A stretch of 6,303 bases of DNA, from NCBI GenBank assembly GCA_934438035.1, contig CAKSBK010000065.1:1-6303 (forward strand). Direction: 5' to 3'. The notes below the pieces were generated by a model. It saw only the letters and a program-made list of their open reading frames with translations. It ran no database searches and was not told the DNA's origin. The stretch is from an uncultured Christensenellaceae bacterium (GTDB taxonomy: Bacteria > Bacillota > Clostridia > Christensenellales > Christensenellaceae). A program made the position numbers and the translations under genes. How positions within the stretch are numbered: the first letter of the stretch is position 1; the number at the start of each line of letters is the position of its first letter. Shown piece by piece: positions 1-5,010 of this stretch.

Positions 1-594
1 ATTTTAGGCAGCGGAAAAAATTGCAATAATTTTTATTACACTAACATAGGAACAGGAATAGGCGGCGCAATGTTTTTAAACCGCCGCACCTTTGACGGAA
101 TCGGCTATGGCGGCGTTTACATGGGCAATACTTACGTAAACGATTACAGAAATCCCGGAGAAGTATGCCGTTTAGAGGAGTTGTGTTCCGGAACCGGAAT
201 AGAGGCGCTTTTAAGAAGCGATGAAAAACTTAATAAAAACGGCTTGCTTTATAAATTATGCCATGGAGACAAAAGCAAGCTTAACTGCAAAATGTTAGGA
301 GACGCCGCACGGCAAAACGACCCCGACGCTCTGCGCCATATAGAAAATTTCGCAAAAACATACGGAATTACAATAGCTAATTTTATAACTCTCTTCTCAC
401 CCGAGCGCATAGCAATAGGCGGAGGAGTGGCAAATTTGGGCGATATATTGATAAACCCCATAAGAAAATATGCCGAAAAATATGTATTTGCGTCGTCCAA
501 AAACAAATATGACATTGTAAAATGCGACATTATGGACGAAAACGTAATCGTGGGCGCAGTTTTATACGCAATAAACGGCTTTAATACTATTTAA
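1..594 (+). CDS. ROK family protein (sugar kinase-like), 3' part, 5' end outside window
   Basis: The reading frame is open from the first base, so the ATG at 70 is internal and the visible product is 197 residues of a longer protein (ROK proteins are usually about 290-400). Family features are the phosphate-binding segment NFYYTNIGTGIGGA (residues 11-24) and the C-terminal PERIAIGGGVANLGD stretch (about 134-148), followed by a typical final helix. ROK proteins are ATP-dependent sugar kinases or sugar-responsive repressors. A repressor would carry an N-terminal helix-turn-helix, which cannot be judged here. The usual GEIGH segment and the CxCGxxGCxE zinc motif are not present. The corresponding region reads GGVYMGNTYV, then VCRLEELCSG with only Cys56 and Cys62. 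Catalytic competence and substrate are therefore uncertain. The stop lies 26 bases before deoC on the same strand, suggesting one transcript and a role in sugar metabolism. Family assignment is firm; function is inferred. Confidence 0.85.
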   Translation: MLGSGKNCNNFYYTNIGTGIGGAMFLNRRTFDGIGYGGVYMGNTYVNDYRNPGEVCRLEELCSGTGIEALLRSDEKLNKNGLLYKLCHGDKSKLNCKMLGDAARQNDPDALRHIENFAKTYGITIANFITLFSPERIAIGGGVANLGDILINPIRKYAEKYVFASSKNKYDIVKCDIMDENVIVGAVLYAINGFNTI

Positions 595-620
595 AATATA
601 CCGAAAGGAATCTGTTTACA

Positions 621-1364
621 ATGGAATTTAAACACACTGAATTTTCAAAGCTCAAAGAACACGGATACGACTCCGCTTACGCCGCATTTTGCGATCACAC
701 CGTGCTTCGCCCTTACACAACGACTAACGTCATAAGGGAATTTTGCAAGGAAGCGATAGAATATAAGGCGGCGGCTGTATGCGTAAACCCCGTTCACGTA
801 AGCCTTGTAAAAAAAGAGCTTGAAGGCACGGGAATTAAAACCGCAACGGTTATAGGCTTCCCCTTAGGGGCAAACAAAACCTCCGTTAAGGCATTTGAAG
901 CAAAAGAAGCCGTTGCAGACGGAGCGGACGAGGTCGATATGGTTATAAATATCGGCGCCTTAAGAGGCGGCGAATACGACGTCGTTTTAAACGATATCAA
1001 AGCCGTTGTAGAGGCGGCAAAGCCCTCCTTTACCAAAGTTATAATAGAATCCTGCTACCTTACCGACGAACAAAAGGTAAAAGCATGCGAATTATGCATT
1101 GAAGCGGGCGCGCTTTTCGTTAAGACCTCTACCGGCATGGGCACGGGCGGAGCAACGGTTCACGATATCGAGCTTTTAAGAAAAGCTTCGGGAGACAAGC
1201 TGTTGGTTAAAGCCTCGGGAGGCGTTGACGAAAGAAAAACCGCATACGCAATGATAAAAGCGGGAGCTGACAGACTGGGCGTTTCAAAGGTTCCGCAAAT
1301 AGTTAACGACGATACCTCTATAATTTCCGCTTCAAAAAGAAATCAGCCCCCGAAGTTCGAATAA
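621..1364 (+). CDS. deoC: Deoxyribose-phosphate aldolase (DeoC/DERA)
   Basis: This cytosolic class I aldolase cleaves 2-deoxyribose-5-phosphate to glyceraldehyde-3-phosphate and acetaldehyde in deoxynucleoside catabolism. The 247-residue product has full family length. The Schiff-base lysine is Lys168 in FVKTSTG, the second catalytic lysine is Lys197 in VKASGGV, and the catalytic aspartate is Asp106 in ADEVDMVIN (E. coli counterparts Lys167, Lys201 and Asp102). VIGFPLGANKT (78-88) is also characteristic. The ATG start is preceded by AAAGGA at 604-609, 11 bases upstream, and lies 26 bases after the ROK stop, so the two genes are probably co-transcribed. Oddities: the Arg normally following KASGGV is Asp203, and the phosphate loop GxSS/GxSAG reads GVSK (220-223). 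The C-terminal tail after residue 228 is unlike the usual VEG-type ending. The catalytic triad argues for a working aldolase; substrate preference might differ. Confidence 0.95.
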   Translation: MEFKHTEFSKLKEHGYDSAYAAFCDHTVLRPYTTTNVIREFCKEAIEYKAAAVCVNPVHVSLVKKELEGTGIKTATVIGFPLGANKTSVKAFEAKEAVADGADEVDMVINIGALRGGEYDVVLNDIKAVVEAAKPSFTKVIIESCYLTDEQKVKACELCIEAGALFVKTSTGMGTGGATVHDIELLRKASGDKLLVKASGGVDERKTAYAMIKAGADRLGVSKVPQIVNDDTSIISASKRNQPPKFE

Positions 1365-1374
1365 CAGCATACTT

Positions 1375-1402
1375 AAAAAGCCCCTTTTAAGGGGCTTTTT
1401 TT
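1375..1402. terminator. Bidirectional rho-independent terminator between deoC and the SEC-C gene
   Basis: AAAAAGCCCC (1375-1384) pairs perfectly with GGGGCTTTTT (1391-1400) around a six-base loop. A run of T follows on the plus strand, and the opposite strand also ends in T. It sits between two convergent genes, so it can stop both. On the minus strand the SEC-C stop codon (1401-1403) abuts the stem base. Confidence 0.93.
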
Positions 1403-1907
1403 ATGCGTTTTTACCGCAGCATTTTTTATATTTTTTTCCGCTTCCACATGGGCAGGGATCGTTTCTGCCGACAGTTTTCGTTGAAACCGCCTGACCCGCT
1501 TTTCTCCATGCTCTTATAAGCTCGTCACGCTTTTCTCTTGTTAAAATATTATCCCATTCCGGAAGCTCATAAAGCCAATTCGCCTTGCAGTCAACCATGT
1601 TGTAAAAAAGCTTTTCAAGGTCGATATCAAGTGAAATTTCAGTATCGTCCGTAAGCTCGGAAAGCTCATAGGGCTCGTGAGCTAAGCTGGAATTGATTCC
1701 GTCTATAAATCCCGTAAAAACGACGTCCGTCATGCCGAACTCTTGCGCAAGCTCGGAAAGCTTGCCCTTGCGAACTACGGAAACGTCAGATAATATCTTT
1801 TTATAGTTCTCCGTCTCCATAGCGAAATAAGAGTTCCAATATTCCTGCATTTGCTGAGGAGTCTTGGCCATATTGCACATATTCTGCCACTGTTCATATA
1901 AAGTCAT
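1401..1907 (-). CDS. SEC-C motif (zinc-binding) domain protein
   Basis: The 168-residue protein is a helical N-terminal domain of about 145 residues ending in a SEC-C motif, [18 protein letters not shown] (147-164). The ligands Cys152, Cys154, Cys163 and Cys164 are in the standard CxCx8CC spacing for one zinc ion. SEC-C motifs are known from the SecA C-terminus, where they contact SecB and ribosomes, and from many small uncharacterised proteins. The N-terminal region, with [26 protein letters not shown] (48-73), resembles a stand-alone Firmicute family of about this length with no settled role. The start is supported by AAGAGG about 10 bases before the ATG on the minus strand. It lies downstream of the metallophosphoesterase gene with an 82-base gap holding a candidate promoter. 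Function is unknown; a link to protein handling or the ribosome is only an inference from the motif. Confidence 0.9.
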   Translation of the reverse strand: MTLYEQWQNMCNMAKTPQQMQEYWNSYFAMETENYKKILSDVSVVRKGKLSELAQEFGMTDVVFTGFIDGINSSLAHEPYELSELTDDTEISLDIDLEKLFYNMVDCKANWLYELPEWDNILTREKRDELIRAWRKAGQAVSTKTVGRNDPCPCGSGKKYKKCCGKNA

Positions 1908-1952
1908 AAGTAATTACCTCTTAAAAATAGTCTTGTAATTGCGTACCTAAAT

Positions 1953-1981
1953 ATATTATCATATATTCACCGTATTTTAAA
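1953..1981 (-). promoter_or_regulatory. Candidate sigma-A promoter for the SEC-C gene
   Basis: On the minus strand, TTTAAA (1981-1976) and TAATAT (1958-1953) are separated by 17 bases, with a TGA just before the -10, giving an extended -10 form. The -35 matches consensus at four of six positions. The -10 lies inside an ATATAT-TATC-ATATAT inverted repeat (1951-1966). No terminator hairpin is visible between the metallophosphoesterase stop and this site, so read-through from upstream is also possible. Confidence 0.5.
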
Positions 1982-1989
1982 GCAAAATA

Positions 1990-2799
1990 TCAGTTTTTAG
2001 GAATAAAATCCGCAGCTATTATCTCAGGTCGGTTAAAAAGCCTAAGCGGAAAGCGGCTATTGCCGAGACCTCTCGAAACTATTAGCTTTTTGCCGTTTTC
2101 TTCATACATTCCCCTGTAATATTTGGGAAACAGCCCCTGACCGGGAGAATAAATCCCCCCTAAATACGGCAATATGAATTGCCCTCCGTGGGCGTGCCCC
2201 GAAAGCGTTAAATCAATATCGTAATTAATATAATCCTTTTTAAAGCGCTCGGGAAAATGCGAAAGCAATATTTTAAATCCCTCCCGCTCGGAAAAGCGGC
2301 GCAAAAGCCCGGGCGTTTTAATATGATACCCTACTTCGTCAAGCCCGAAAACATGTATTTCCTGACCGTTTAAATTAAGCGTTCTTCCTTCTCCCCTAAG
2401 CAGGTTTACTCCGCCGCTTTTTATAAGCCCGAAAAGCTCTTCTCTGTTTAATCGGCCGTATTCATGATTTCCCGAAACGGCATAAACCGGCGCAATATTC
2501 GTTAAGCGAGATAAAAACTCCGCCGCTTTTTTCATTTGTACCGTATTTTGACTTCTATCCGCGCTGTCGCCTAAAAAGAAAATAACGTCGGGATTAAGTT
2601 GGCGGATTCTTTTATATAATGCGTCGTTTTTAAAAATCTTGCCGTGAAGATCGGAAATAATAACCGCCGAAAAAGCGCTTGTAAGCTTATTTGAAGATAC
2701 CTTAAGACGGGTAACGGAAAGTCCGTTATTTTCATAATAGCAAAACGCCGTTAACAACGATATTAATACGATTGCACATAAAACGTAAATATACCACAT
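1990..2799 (-). CDS. Membrane-anchored metallophosphoesterase, YkuE-like
   Basis: This is a calcineurin-like dinuclear metal phosphoesterase of the YkuE/YaeI type (COG1408-like). With the ATG at 2799 it is 269 residues. Residues 2-20 form one hydrophobic N-terminal segment, probably an uncleaved anchor placing the enzyme outside the membrane; there is no twin-arginine motif. Metal-binding motifs appear in order: SDLHG (Asp50, His52), GDSAD (Asp78), GNHE (Asn111, His112), LSHFPE (His181) and GHAHGGQ (His202, His204). All are present. The substrate is unknown; relatives act on phosphodiesters or lipid-linked pyrophosphates. An alternative TTG start at 2811 adds four residues and overlaps the upstream gene by 11 bases. 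I prefer the ATG because it follows the upstream TGA by one base (TGATATG), a common termination-reinitiation arrangement, and it leads directly into the anchor. It is co-transcribed with the HAD gene. Confidence 0.9.
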   Translation of the reverse strand: MWYIYVLCAIVLISLLTAFCYYENNGLSVTRLKVSSNKLTSAFSAVIISDLHGKIFKNDALYKRIRQLNPDVIFFLGDSADRSQNTVQMKKAAEFLSRLTNIAPVYAVSGNHEYGRLNREELFGLIKSGGVNLLRGEGRTLNLNGQEIHVFGLDEVGYHIKTPGLLRRFSEREGFKILLSHFPERFKKDYINYDIDLTLSGHAHGGQFILPYLGGIYSPGQGLFPKYYRGMYEENGKKLIVSRGLGNSRFPLRLFNRPEIIAADFIPKN

Positions 2800-2800
2800 A

Positions 2801-3628
2801 TCACAAAACAAGTTTCTCTATTGCTGCAGCAACGCCGTCGTCATTATTTGAAGCGGTTATGTAATCCGCACGTGAAAGAATTTCCGGCATAGCGTTTTTA
2901 ACCGCAACCTTAAAAAAGCCATCCGTAAACATTGAAAGGTCGTTGCCGCTGTCTCCCAAAACCATAACCTCTTCCCTCTTTAAGCCGCGATATTCCGTCA
3001 GGCGGATAAGCGCGGCGCCTTTAGTTGCTCCCCTTTTAACGTACTCCATTCCGAGAGGACGCGTCAGCATGCTTTCTATATCGTTAAGCGTTTTAAGAGA
3101 GTTGTTTATATTTTCAATATCCTTCATCGGAACGCCCATAAAAAATATTTTATTAACGCCAATATGATGCTCCTTTATATATTTAACGGGATCCTCCTCA
3201 CATATTAGCTGAGCGCGCGCAGCGTCAAAAAATTCTTTGTGATCAACGTCGTCGGAAAAGCGCTCGAAGCTTCCCGGAATAACAAGCGTTTTTCCCGATG
3301 TATATACAAGGCTGAACGCACGCCCTCTGTAATTCTCAAGCACCGAAAGAATCTTAAGTGCGGATTCTTCGTTTATAAACTCCTCATAAACCGGCTTTGA
3401 ATTTTTTAAATCCATAACGCAGGCTCCGGAATAAATAATCATATATTTGTCCGCTTCTATTCTGTTAAGGGCGTATGAAGACTCTACGACTGATCTTCCC
3501 GTAGCTATTACCGAAAGAACGCCTTTTTCTTTTGCCTCTAAAAAAACTTCGCGCGTACGTTCGGAAATTGTCCCGTCGTCATGCAAAAGCGTTTTATCAA
3601 GATCGGTAGCTATAAGTTTAATAGACAT
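2801..3628 (-). CDS. Cof-type HAD-superfamily hydrolase
   Basis: The 275-residue protein is a cytosolic phosphatase of the Cof/YidA group (HAD subclass IIB, with a C2-type cap). Motif I is ATDLDKTLL, with the nucleophile Asp9 and acid/base Asp11. Motif II is ATGRS (Thr43), motif III is Lys203 in ATKGAAL, and motif IV is GDSGND (Asp226, Asp230), which binds magnesium. The cap occupies roughly residues 85-195. Length and motif spacing match the family, which dephosphorylates sugar phosphates, flavin or pyridoxal phosphates; this member's substrate cannot be told from sequence. The ATG has a strong GGAGG (minus strand, 3638-3634) five bases upstream. It is the first gene of a two-gene unit, its stop lying next to the metallophosphoesterase start, so the two products are probably made in proportion. 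Confidence 0.93.
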   Translation of the reverse strand: MSIKLIATDLDKTLLHDDGTISERTREVFLEAKEKGVLSVIATGRSVVESSYALNRIEADKYMIIYSGACVMDLKNSKPVYEEFINEESALKILSVLENYRGRAFSLVYTSGKTLVIPGSFERFSDDVDHKEFFDAARAQLICEEDPVKYIKEHHIGVNKIFFMGVPMKDIENINNSLKTLNDIESMLTRPLGMEYVKRGATKGAALIRLTEYRGLKREEVMVLGDSGNDLSMFTDGFFKVAVKNAMPEILSRADYITASNNDDGVAAAIEKLVL

Positions 3629-3666
3629 ACATACCTCCGTAAAAAATTAAAACTTTTAATGAATTA

Positions 3667-3695
3667 ATTATATCATACCGCAAAAGCGTTTGCAC
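3667..3695 (-). promoter_or_regulatory. Extended -10 sigma-A promoter of the HAD/metallophosphoesterase unit
   Basis: On the minus strand the sequence TGATATAAT (3675-3667) is a perfect extended -10 element. The -35 region about 17 bases upstream is poor (GTGCAA), as is common for extended -10 promoters. An inverted repeat GCAAA-AGCG-TTTGC (3680-3693) fills the spacer and -35 area and could be an operator, but this is unproven. The distance to the HAD start codon is about 38 bases. Confidence 0.65.
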
Positions 3696-3721
3696 TTTCG
3701 CCTGTTTTTTTTAATGCTTTT

Positions 3722-3750
3722 CACCAAAATGCGGCATACAACATACTCTT
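3722..3750 (+). promoter_or_regulatory. Candidate mother-cell sporulation promoter (sigma-K-like) of the cotJ operon
   Basis: CACC (3722-3725), a 16-base spacer and CATACTCTT (3742-3750) fit the Bacillus sigma-K pattern mACm-N16/17-CATAnnnTA except for the last base. A second CATACA lies at 3735-3740, and CATACTCT also fits a sigma-E -10, but no good sigma-E -35 is placed correctly. Transcription would start near 3757, just upstream of the Shine-Dalgarno at 3766-3772. In Bacillus subtilis cotJ is sigma-E dependent, so the exact sigma factor is uncertain. Confidence 0.5.
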
Positions 3751-3765
3751 TTTATATAAATGATT

Positions 3766-3772
3766 AAGGAGG
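3766..3772 (+). promoter_or_regulatory. Ribosome binding site serving cotJA, with two competing ATGs
   Basis: AAGGAGG is a full anti-16S match. It precedes an ATG at 3778 by five bases and another, in a different frame, at 3783 by ten bases. The family-matching CotJA reading frame uses 3783: an in-frame TAA at 3765-3767 rules out any earlier start in that frame. Confidence 0.8.
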
Positions 3773-3782
3773 TAAACATGCC

Positions 3783-4115
3783 ATGTACCGCAAAAGCAAC
3801 AGATTTGTGTTCAGCGGATGTCAAAATAACGCCGCGGAAAATCCTAAAATGTGTTCCTGCGGAGGATATGAATTTACTAACGCCAACACGACGTCTGCGC
3901 AATATGCAAGGCTTTTTGTCGAATCTCAAAGCTACAAAAACTGCGCAAACCCGCAATATGCACTGAAAAACGGCACGTTTTTTAACGACCTTTATATGCC
4001 CTTAGATATCTGTCCCGATTGCTGCACAAGCGTTATGGACGGAGCGTGTGCAAAAAACAAAAACATTGTTAACCGTACAAAATGCTGCGGGAAGGAGGCG
4101 TATAAAAATGGCTGA
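3783..4115 (+). CDS. cotJA: Spore coat-associated protein, CotJA-like, with cysteine-rich tail
   Basis: The 110-residue product carries the CotJA core around residues 42-75, ARLFVESQSYKN followed by PQYALKNGTFFNDLYMPLD, which resembles the family pattern of P-E-E-A-L-K-x-G-T-L-F-P-E-L-x-x-P. CotJA is a small spore-coat component that in Bacillus subtilis works with CotJC in the coat. This copy is longer than typical CotJA (about 75-85 residues) because of an N-terminal stretch and a C-terminal tail after residue 76. It has ten cysteines (13, 24, 26, 54, 77, 80, 81, 89, 101, 102), including CPDCC and CC, which suggests disulfide cross-linking or metal binding. Its stop overlaps the cotJB start by eight bases. 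The start is fixed by an in-frame stop just upstream, although a nearer ATG in another frame competes for the ribosome site. Assignment rests on the core motif and the cotJB-cotJC neighbours. Confidence 0.85.
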   Translation: MYRKSNRFVFSGCQNNAAENPKMCSCGGYEFTNANTTSAQYARLFVESQSYKNCANPQYALKNGTFFNDLYMPLDICPDCCTSVMDGACAKNKNIVNRTKCCGKEAYKNG

Positions 4116-4374
4116 TTGCAGAAAAAAGGAGCTTATGGAGCAAATATGCCAATGCGAGTTTATTCTCATTGACATAAACCTGTTTTTAGACACTCATCCC
4201 AACAATAAAGAAGCCATTGAAGATTATAACGCTTACGCCGAGCAGCTTTGCGTACTAAAAGAACGCTACTCTTGCGAATTTGGACCTATTTCCAATTTCG
4301 GAAACAGCGTCGCTAACAATGCAGATTGCTTCAGCTGGGTAAAAGAACCCTTTTTCTGGGTTAAAAACTGTTAA
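4108..4374 (+). CDS. cotJB: Spore coat protein CotJB
   Basis: The 88-residue product has the normal CotJB size and layout. A helical first half contains the hallmark DINLFLDTHPNNKEAIEDYN (22-41), with LDTHP nearly invariant in the family. A central segment KERYSCEFGPIS (51-62) follows, then an aromatic end, FSWVKEPFFWV (75-85), matching the family W-x-W-V-x-x-P-x-x-W ending. CotJB is a coat component of unknown biochemical role made in the mother cell. I chose the ATG at 4108 because AAGGAGG (4092-4098) lies nine bases before it, inside cotJA, and the protein then begins at family position. ATGGCTGA overlaps the cotJA stop by eight bases, so translation is coupled. Seven cysteines (4, 14, 16, 48, 56, 74, 88) in 88 residues is unusually many. 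Confidence 0.93.
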   Translation: MADCRKKELMEQICQCEFILIDINLFLDTHPNNKEAIEDYNAYAEQLCVLKERYSCEFGPISNFGNSVANNADCFSWVKEPFFWVKNC

Positions 4375-4388
4375 GGAGGGATTTAAAA

Positions 4389-4961
4389 GTGTGGATATAT
4401 GAAAAAAGGCTGATTTATCCCGTAAAAATATGCAACCCTAACCCTAGAATGGCAAAAATAATCGCCGGTGTTTTAGCAAGCTCAACGGGAGAGCTTACCG
4501 CAAGCATGACGTATTTAAACCAGCGTTTCGCCATGCCCGACAAAACCAGCGCCGCCCTTTTAACGGATATCGGCTCCGAAGAGCTTTCCCATTTGGAAAT
4601 GCTTCAGGTTATGCTTATGCAGAGCCTTGAGGGAGTTTCTAACGAGGCTCTTAAGGCTGCGGGAATGGAAGGCTGGGTGCTGCAATACGGAGAAAATTCT
4701 TTTCTCTCGGACGCGCTCGGAAACGCTTGGAACTCAGGGTATATCGGCTCAACCAGCGACCCTATTGCCGACCTTACAAACGACATGGCGGCGGAGCAAA
4801 AAGCAAGAGCGGGTTATGATAACGCAATACGTCTTTGCGACGACCCGGATATAATCGGAGCGCTCCAATTCTTAAGGGAACGCGAGGTAGTGCATTATCA
4901 GCGCTTCGGCGAAGCTCTGGAAGGGCTATATGATAAAATGAACTCAAAAAGCTGCTACTGA
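4389..4961 (+). CDS. cotJC: Spore coat protein CotJC, manganese catalase family
   Basis: The 190-residue ferritin-like four-helix protein belongs to the manganese catalase family; homologous spore proteins can dismutate hydrogen peroxide and form part of the coat. The dimanganese ligands are all present: Glu35 (GELTAS), Glu65 and His68 (SEELSHLEM), Glu136 (MAAEQKAR) and His169 (REREVVHYQRFGEAL). The spacings of three residues (65 to 68) and 33 residues (136 to 169) equal those recalled for Lactobacillus plantarum catalase (Glu66/His69, Glu148/His181). Length fits CotJC. The start is GTG at 4389, giving MWIYEKRL, the conserved N-terminus; AAGGAGG (4373-4379) lies nine bases upstream and overlaps the cotJB stop. 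It is last in the operon and ends before a hairpin. Catalase activity is likely on ligand conservation but not shown. Confidence 0.96.
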   Translation: MWIYEKRLIYPVKICNPNPRMAKIIAGVLASSTGELTASMTYLNQRFAMPDKTSAALLTDIGSEELSHLEMLQVMLMQSLEGVSNEALKAAGMEGWVLQYGENSFLSDALGNAWNSGYIGSTSDPIADLTNDMAAEQKARAGYDNAIRLCDDPDIIGALQFLREREVVHYQRFGEALEGLYDKMNSKSCY

Positions 4962-4969
4962 ATAAAAAA

Positions 4970-5000
4970 CGGCGGAGCCTCAGTAAAGGTTCCGCCGCTT
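4970..5000. terminator. Bidirectional terminator between cotJC and the surface protein gene
   Basis: CGGCGGAGCC (4970-4979) pairs with GGTTCCGCCG (4988-4997) through ten pairs with one G-U, around an eight-base loop. On the minus strand the hairpin is followed by GTTTTTTATT, a strong T-run, so it best serves the surface protein gene. On the plus strand the tail is only CTTTAATACGTTTTT, so termination of cotJC is plausible but weaker. Confidence 0.85.
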
Positions 5001-5010
5001 TAATACGTTT

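Larger units (their letters stand above)
3676..3797. repeat. 12-base direct repeat TACCGCAAAAGC flanking the divergent promoters
   Basis: An exact copy of TACCGCAAAAGC occurs at 3676-3687, upstream of the HAD extended -10, and again at 3786-3797, at codons 2-5 of cotJA. The copies are 110 bases apart and bracket both promoters. The first copy contributes the left arm of the inverted repeat at 3680-3693. It could be coincidence in codon-biased sequence or a shared regulator site. Confidence 0.35.

Noticed and set aside
249..530. Minus-strand 93-codon frame inside the ROK gene
   Set aside because: It lies fully antisense to a clear ROK coding frame, resembles no family and has no supporting context.
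794..1036. Minus-strand 80-codon frame inside deoC
   Set aside because: It is a shadow of the strongly conserved deoC core; its low-complexity Ser/Ala/Thr translation reflects the reverse of Ala/Lys/Gly-rich codons.
1951..1966. ATATAT-TATC-ATATAT as a regulatory palindrome
   Set aside because: It is short, AT-only apart from one base, and overlaps the -10 element, so it is readily explained by AT-rich promoter composition.
3711..3956. Minus-strand 81-codon frame across the cotJ promoter and cotJA
   Set aside because: It is antisense to cotJA, would overlap the cotJ promoter, and shows no family features.
4048..4107. Upstream extension of cotJB to an ATG at 4048
   Set aside because: That stretch overlaps the end of cotJA by 68 bases, while the ATG at 4108 has a strong, correctly spaced Shine-Dalgarno and gives the family-length protein.
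3783..4115. Possible frameshift joining the 3778 frame to the CotJA frame
   Set aside because: The 3783 frame alone has its own ATG, contains the CotJA core and ends in normal coupling with cotJB, so no frameshift is needed.
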